Both the position numbers and the translations under genes were made by a program. A stretch of DNA of 64,000 nucleotides from Halobacillus locisalis (GTDB taxonomy: Bacteria; Bacillota; Bacilli; Bacillales; Halobacillaceae): the NCBI RefSeq assembly GCF_013694105.1, contig NZ_JACEFG010000001.1, positions 1,116,001-1,180,000 on the forward strand, given 5' to 3'. The notes under the pieces were generated by a model, which worked only from the letters and a program-made list of their open reading frames with translations, did not search any database and was not told the DNA's origin. Positions 62,693-64,000 of this stretch are shown here, one piece after another; the first letter of the stretch is position 1, and every line of letters begins with the position of its first letter.

Positions 62693-63625
62693 TTACTTAC
62701 CCCAACGGAGAGCAACGGCGCCCCAGGTAAGACCGCCGCCGAATCCGACGAGCACGACTAAATCATTTTCTTTTATTTTTCCAGCTTTCACGTCTTCAGA
62801 CAATGCAATCGGAATGGATGCTGAAGATGTGTTGCCATATCGTTTCACTTGTGTAGACATCTTTTCTTCTGGTATTCCTAAACGCTGTCTTGCGGCTTCC
62901 ATTATGCGAATGTTCGCTTGGTGTGGGACGAGATAATCGACATCTTGTTCACTGAGGCCAATCTTTTTAACGACATTCACGGAAGACTCCGGCATCTGTC
63001 TTACAGCGAACTTAAATACCTCGCGTCCATTCATGAACAACGTATCATCTTGATACAAGTATTCACCGCCACTTCCATCAGATCCAAGTTCTGAAGACAA
63101 AATGCCCTTGCCTTCACTTACTGGGCCGATGACGGCAGCTCCTGCACCATCGCCGAATAGGACACACGTATTTCGGTCCGTCCAGTCAGTGATCTTAGAA
63201 AGTTTCTCGACACCTACAACAAGGACATTTTTGTAAGCCTTATTCTGAATGAATTGTTGAGCCGTAATGACTCCATACATAAATCCAGCACAGGCAGCGC
63301 TCACGTCCATAGCTGCGACCTTCCTGGCACCCAGTCTGTTTTGCAGCATAGCCGCTACCGATGGGAATGGAGTATCAGGTGTTACTGTAGCTACAAGGAT
63401 CATGTCCAAATCCTCTGCTCCCATTTCGGCATCCTCAAGCGCACGTTTTGCCGCTTCAAAAGCCATATCAGACGTATCCATTTCATCAGAAGCTATTCTG
63501 CGCTCTTCGATTCCTGTACGCGTACGAATCCATTCATCACTCGTATCCACCATTTTCTCTAAATCTTGGTTGGTCAGCACTTTTTCTGGAGCGTAGTGGC
63601 CTACGCCTAAGAATCCTGCGTTCAT
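62693..63625 (-). CDS. fabH: 3-oxoacyl-[acyl-carrier-protein] synthase III
   Basis: The 310-residue KASIII starts fatty-acid synthesis by condensing acyl-CoA with malonyl-ACP. Active-site Cys112 is in [10 protein letters not shown], with the histidine in [10 protein letters not shown] and the Asn in [10 protein letters not shown]. It is of the FabHA type by genome position next to fabF. A FapR-type operator and promoter lie just upstream. Confidence 0.96.
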   Translation of the reverse strand: MNAGFLGVGHYAPEKVLTNQDLEKMVDTSDEWIRTRTGIEERRIASDEMDTSDMAFEAAKRALEDAEMGAEDLDMILVATVTPDTPFPSVAAMLQNRLGARKVAAMDVSAACAGFMYGVITAQQFIQNKAYKNVLVVGVEKLSKITDWTDRNTCVLFGDGAGAAVIGPVSEGKGILSSELGSDGSGGEYLYQDDTLFMNGREVFKFAVRQMPESSVNVVKKIGLSEQDVDYLVPHQANIRIMEAARQRLGIPEEKMSTQVKRYGNTSSASIPIALSEDVKAGKIKENDLVVLVGFGGGLTWGAVALRWGK

Positions 63626-63668
63626 ATATTCATCCCCTTAAGGTAAGATCTTAATCTTATATCAATTC

Positions 63669-63686
63669 TTATGACTTGGTACTAAT
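63669..63686. promoter_or_regulatory. FapR operator at fabH
   Basis: ATTAGTACCAAGTCATAA on the minus strand keeps one perfect half of the FapR site and a degenerate second half. It overlaps the -10 region, as at fabI. Confidence 0.7.
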
Positions 63687-63713
63687 TTTAATTCATATGA
63701 CTTTTTTCTGCAA
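63685..63713 (-). promoter_or_regulatory. fabH promoter
   Basis: TTGCAG (63708-63713) and TAAAAT (63685-63690) are 17 bases apart on the minus strand, the same hexamers as the fabI promoter. Confidence 0.78.
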
Positions 63714-63796
63714 GTGTAGGTGGTTACCTGTCATCGATTCAAATGCCCACAAATTGGCTCGTATCGATACATAGAGTAACACATGAGGGGGTGAGG

Positions 63797-63985
63797 ATGG
63801 TGTCGAATAAAAATAAGTCTCCTTTTGACCAGTTCTGGTCTTTCGGTTCCGAAGAAAGCGAAGACCCAAAAGAAGAGCAACAAGATCGCTCTGTTGATTG
63901 GAGCGATCTAATGCAGGAAATGTCTAAAACCTGGAAGTCGGTATCTCCAGTAGTGAAGCCGATGATTGATAAATTCAAGAAGTAG
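63797..63985 (+). CDS. Small hypothetical protein upstream of fabH
   Basis: The 62-residue acidic protein starts at ATG 63797 after GAGGGGG; a GTG two codons earlier and a longer frame from 63743 are less likely. It begins MVSNKNKSPFDQFWSFGSEES, with a Glu/Asp-rich middle and a Lys-rich end (SPVVKPMIDKFKK). There is no membrane segment. The position divergent from fabH is similar to small ORFs (yjzB region) in B. subtilis. I have not recognised the family. Confidence 0.6.
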   Translation: MVSNKNKSPFDQFWSFGSEESEDPKEEQQDRSVDWSDLMQEMSKTWKSVSPVVKPMIDKFKK

Positions 63986-64000
63986 AGTCTTTAAATAAAA

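Overview
The window is a chromosomal segment of a low-to-moderate G+C, endospore-forming Firmicute of the family Bacillaceae. The many acidic, Asp/Glu-rich proteins suggest a salt-tolerant lineage close to Halobacillus, Pontibacillus or Virgibacillus, but I cannot fix the genus from sequence alone. Spore-coat genes (cotZ, cotO, a YjcZ-type peptide), mecA, spxA, coiA, spxH and T-box leaders all fit. Bases 30,900-64,000 largely follow the Bacillus subtilis yjb region read backwards: fabHA-fabF, yjbA, trpS, opp, yjbC-spxA, yjbE, mecA, coiA, pepF, spxH, trHb, yjbK, relQ, nadK, rluD-like, prpE, a cation antiporter, fabI, cotO, cotZ. I saw no IS element, prophage, CRISPR array or rRNA.

Left third (1-23,000, almost all minus strand). 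A sugar locus encodes a binding lipoprotein, two permeases, a LacI-type repressor and a GH1 beta-glucosidase; its promoter is surrounded by three related palindromes. Next is an iron-siderophore locus with a Fur box, a binding protein and a fused double permease but no ATPase, running into a dapF-like epimerase and a YjbQ/UPF0047 protein. Then comes the branched-chain amino acid block: ilvE with its own promoter, a CodY-like box and an unexplained structured leader; a T-box leader; then ilvB-ilvN-ilvC-leuA-leuB-leuC-leuD-ilvA. Two loci here look frameshifted by one base in a short homopolymer: the start of ilvA and a small membrane-protein gene near 11,577.

Middle (22,400-34,100). A DICT-domain protein has a sigma-B-like promoter. 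An ECF riboflavin-type S component overlaps a sensor-less methyl-accepting protein gene by four bases. Then come a YjcZ-like peptide, an FbpA-like small protein, tRNA-Val, yjcH-yjcG-yjcF, a DUF421 membrane protein converging on an MBL hydrolase, four small genes of mostly unknown function next to cotZ and cotO, an EAL-domain protein, and fabI.

Right half (34,200-64,000). This holds a CPA2 antiporter with mgtE, prpE, the relQ-nadK-rluD operon, yjbK-type CYTH protein, truncated haemoglobin and spxH, pepF, coiA, mecA, a TerC-family protein, spxA with a PerR-type box, yjbC, a secreted glycosidase-like protein, the opp oligopeptide operon with a CodY-type box, trpS with a T-box, an LCP wall-polymer transferase and fabH-fabF. 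fabI and fabH share the same promoter layout with a FapR-type operator. Together the regulators (CodY, T-boxes, Fur, PerR, FapR, LacI) link amino acid, iron, redox, lipid and sugar status to the genes here. These site calls come from matching known consensus sequences by eye and are not experimentally shown.
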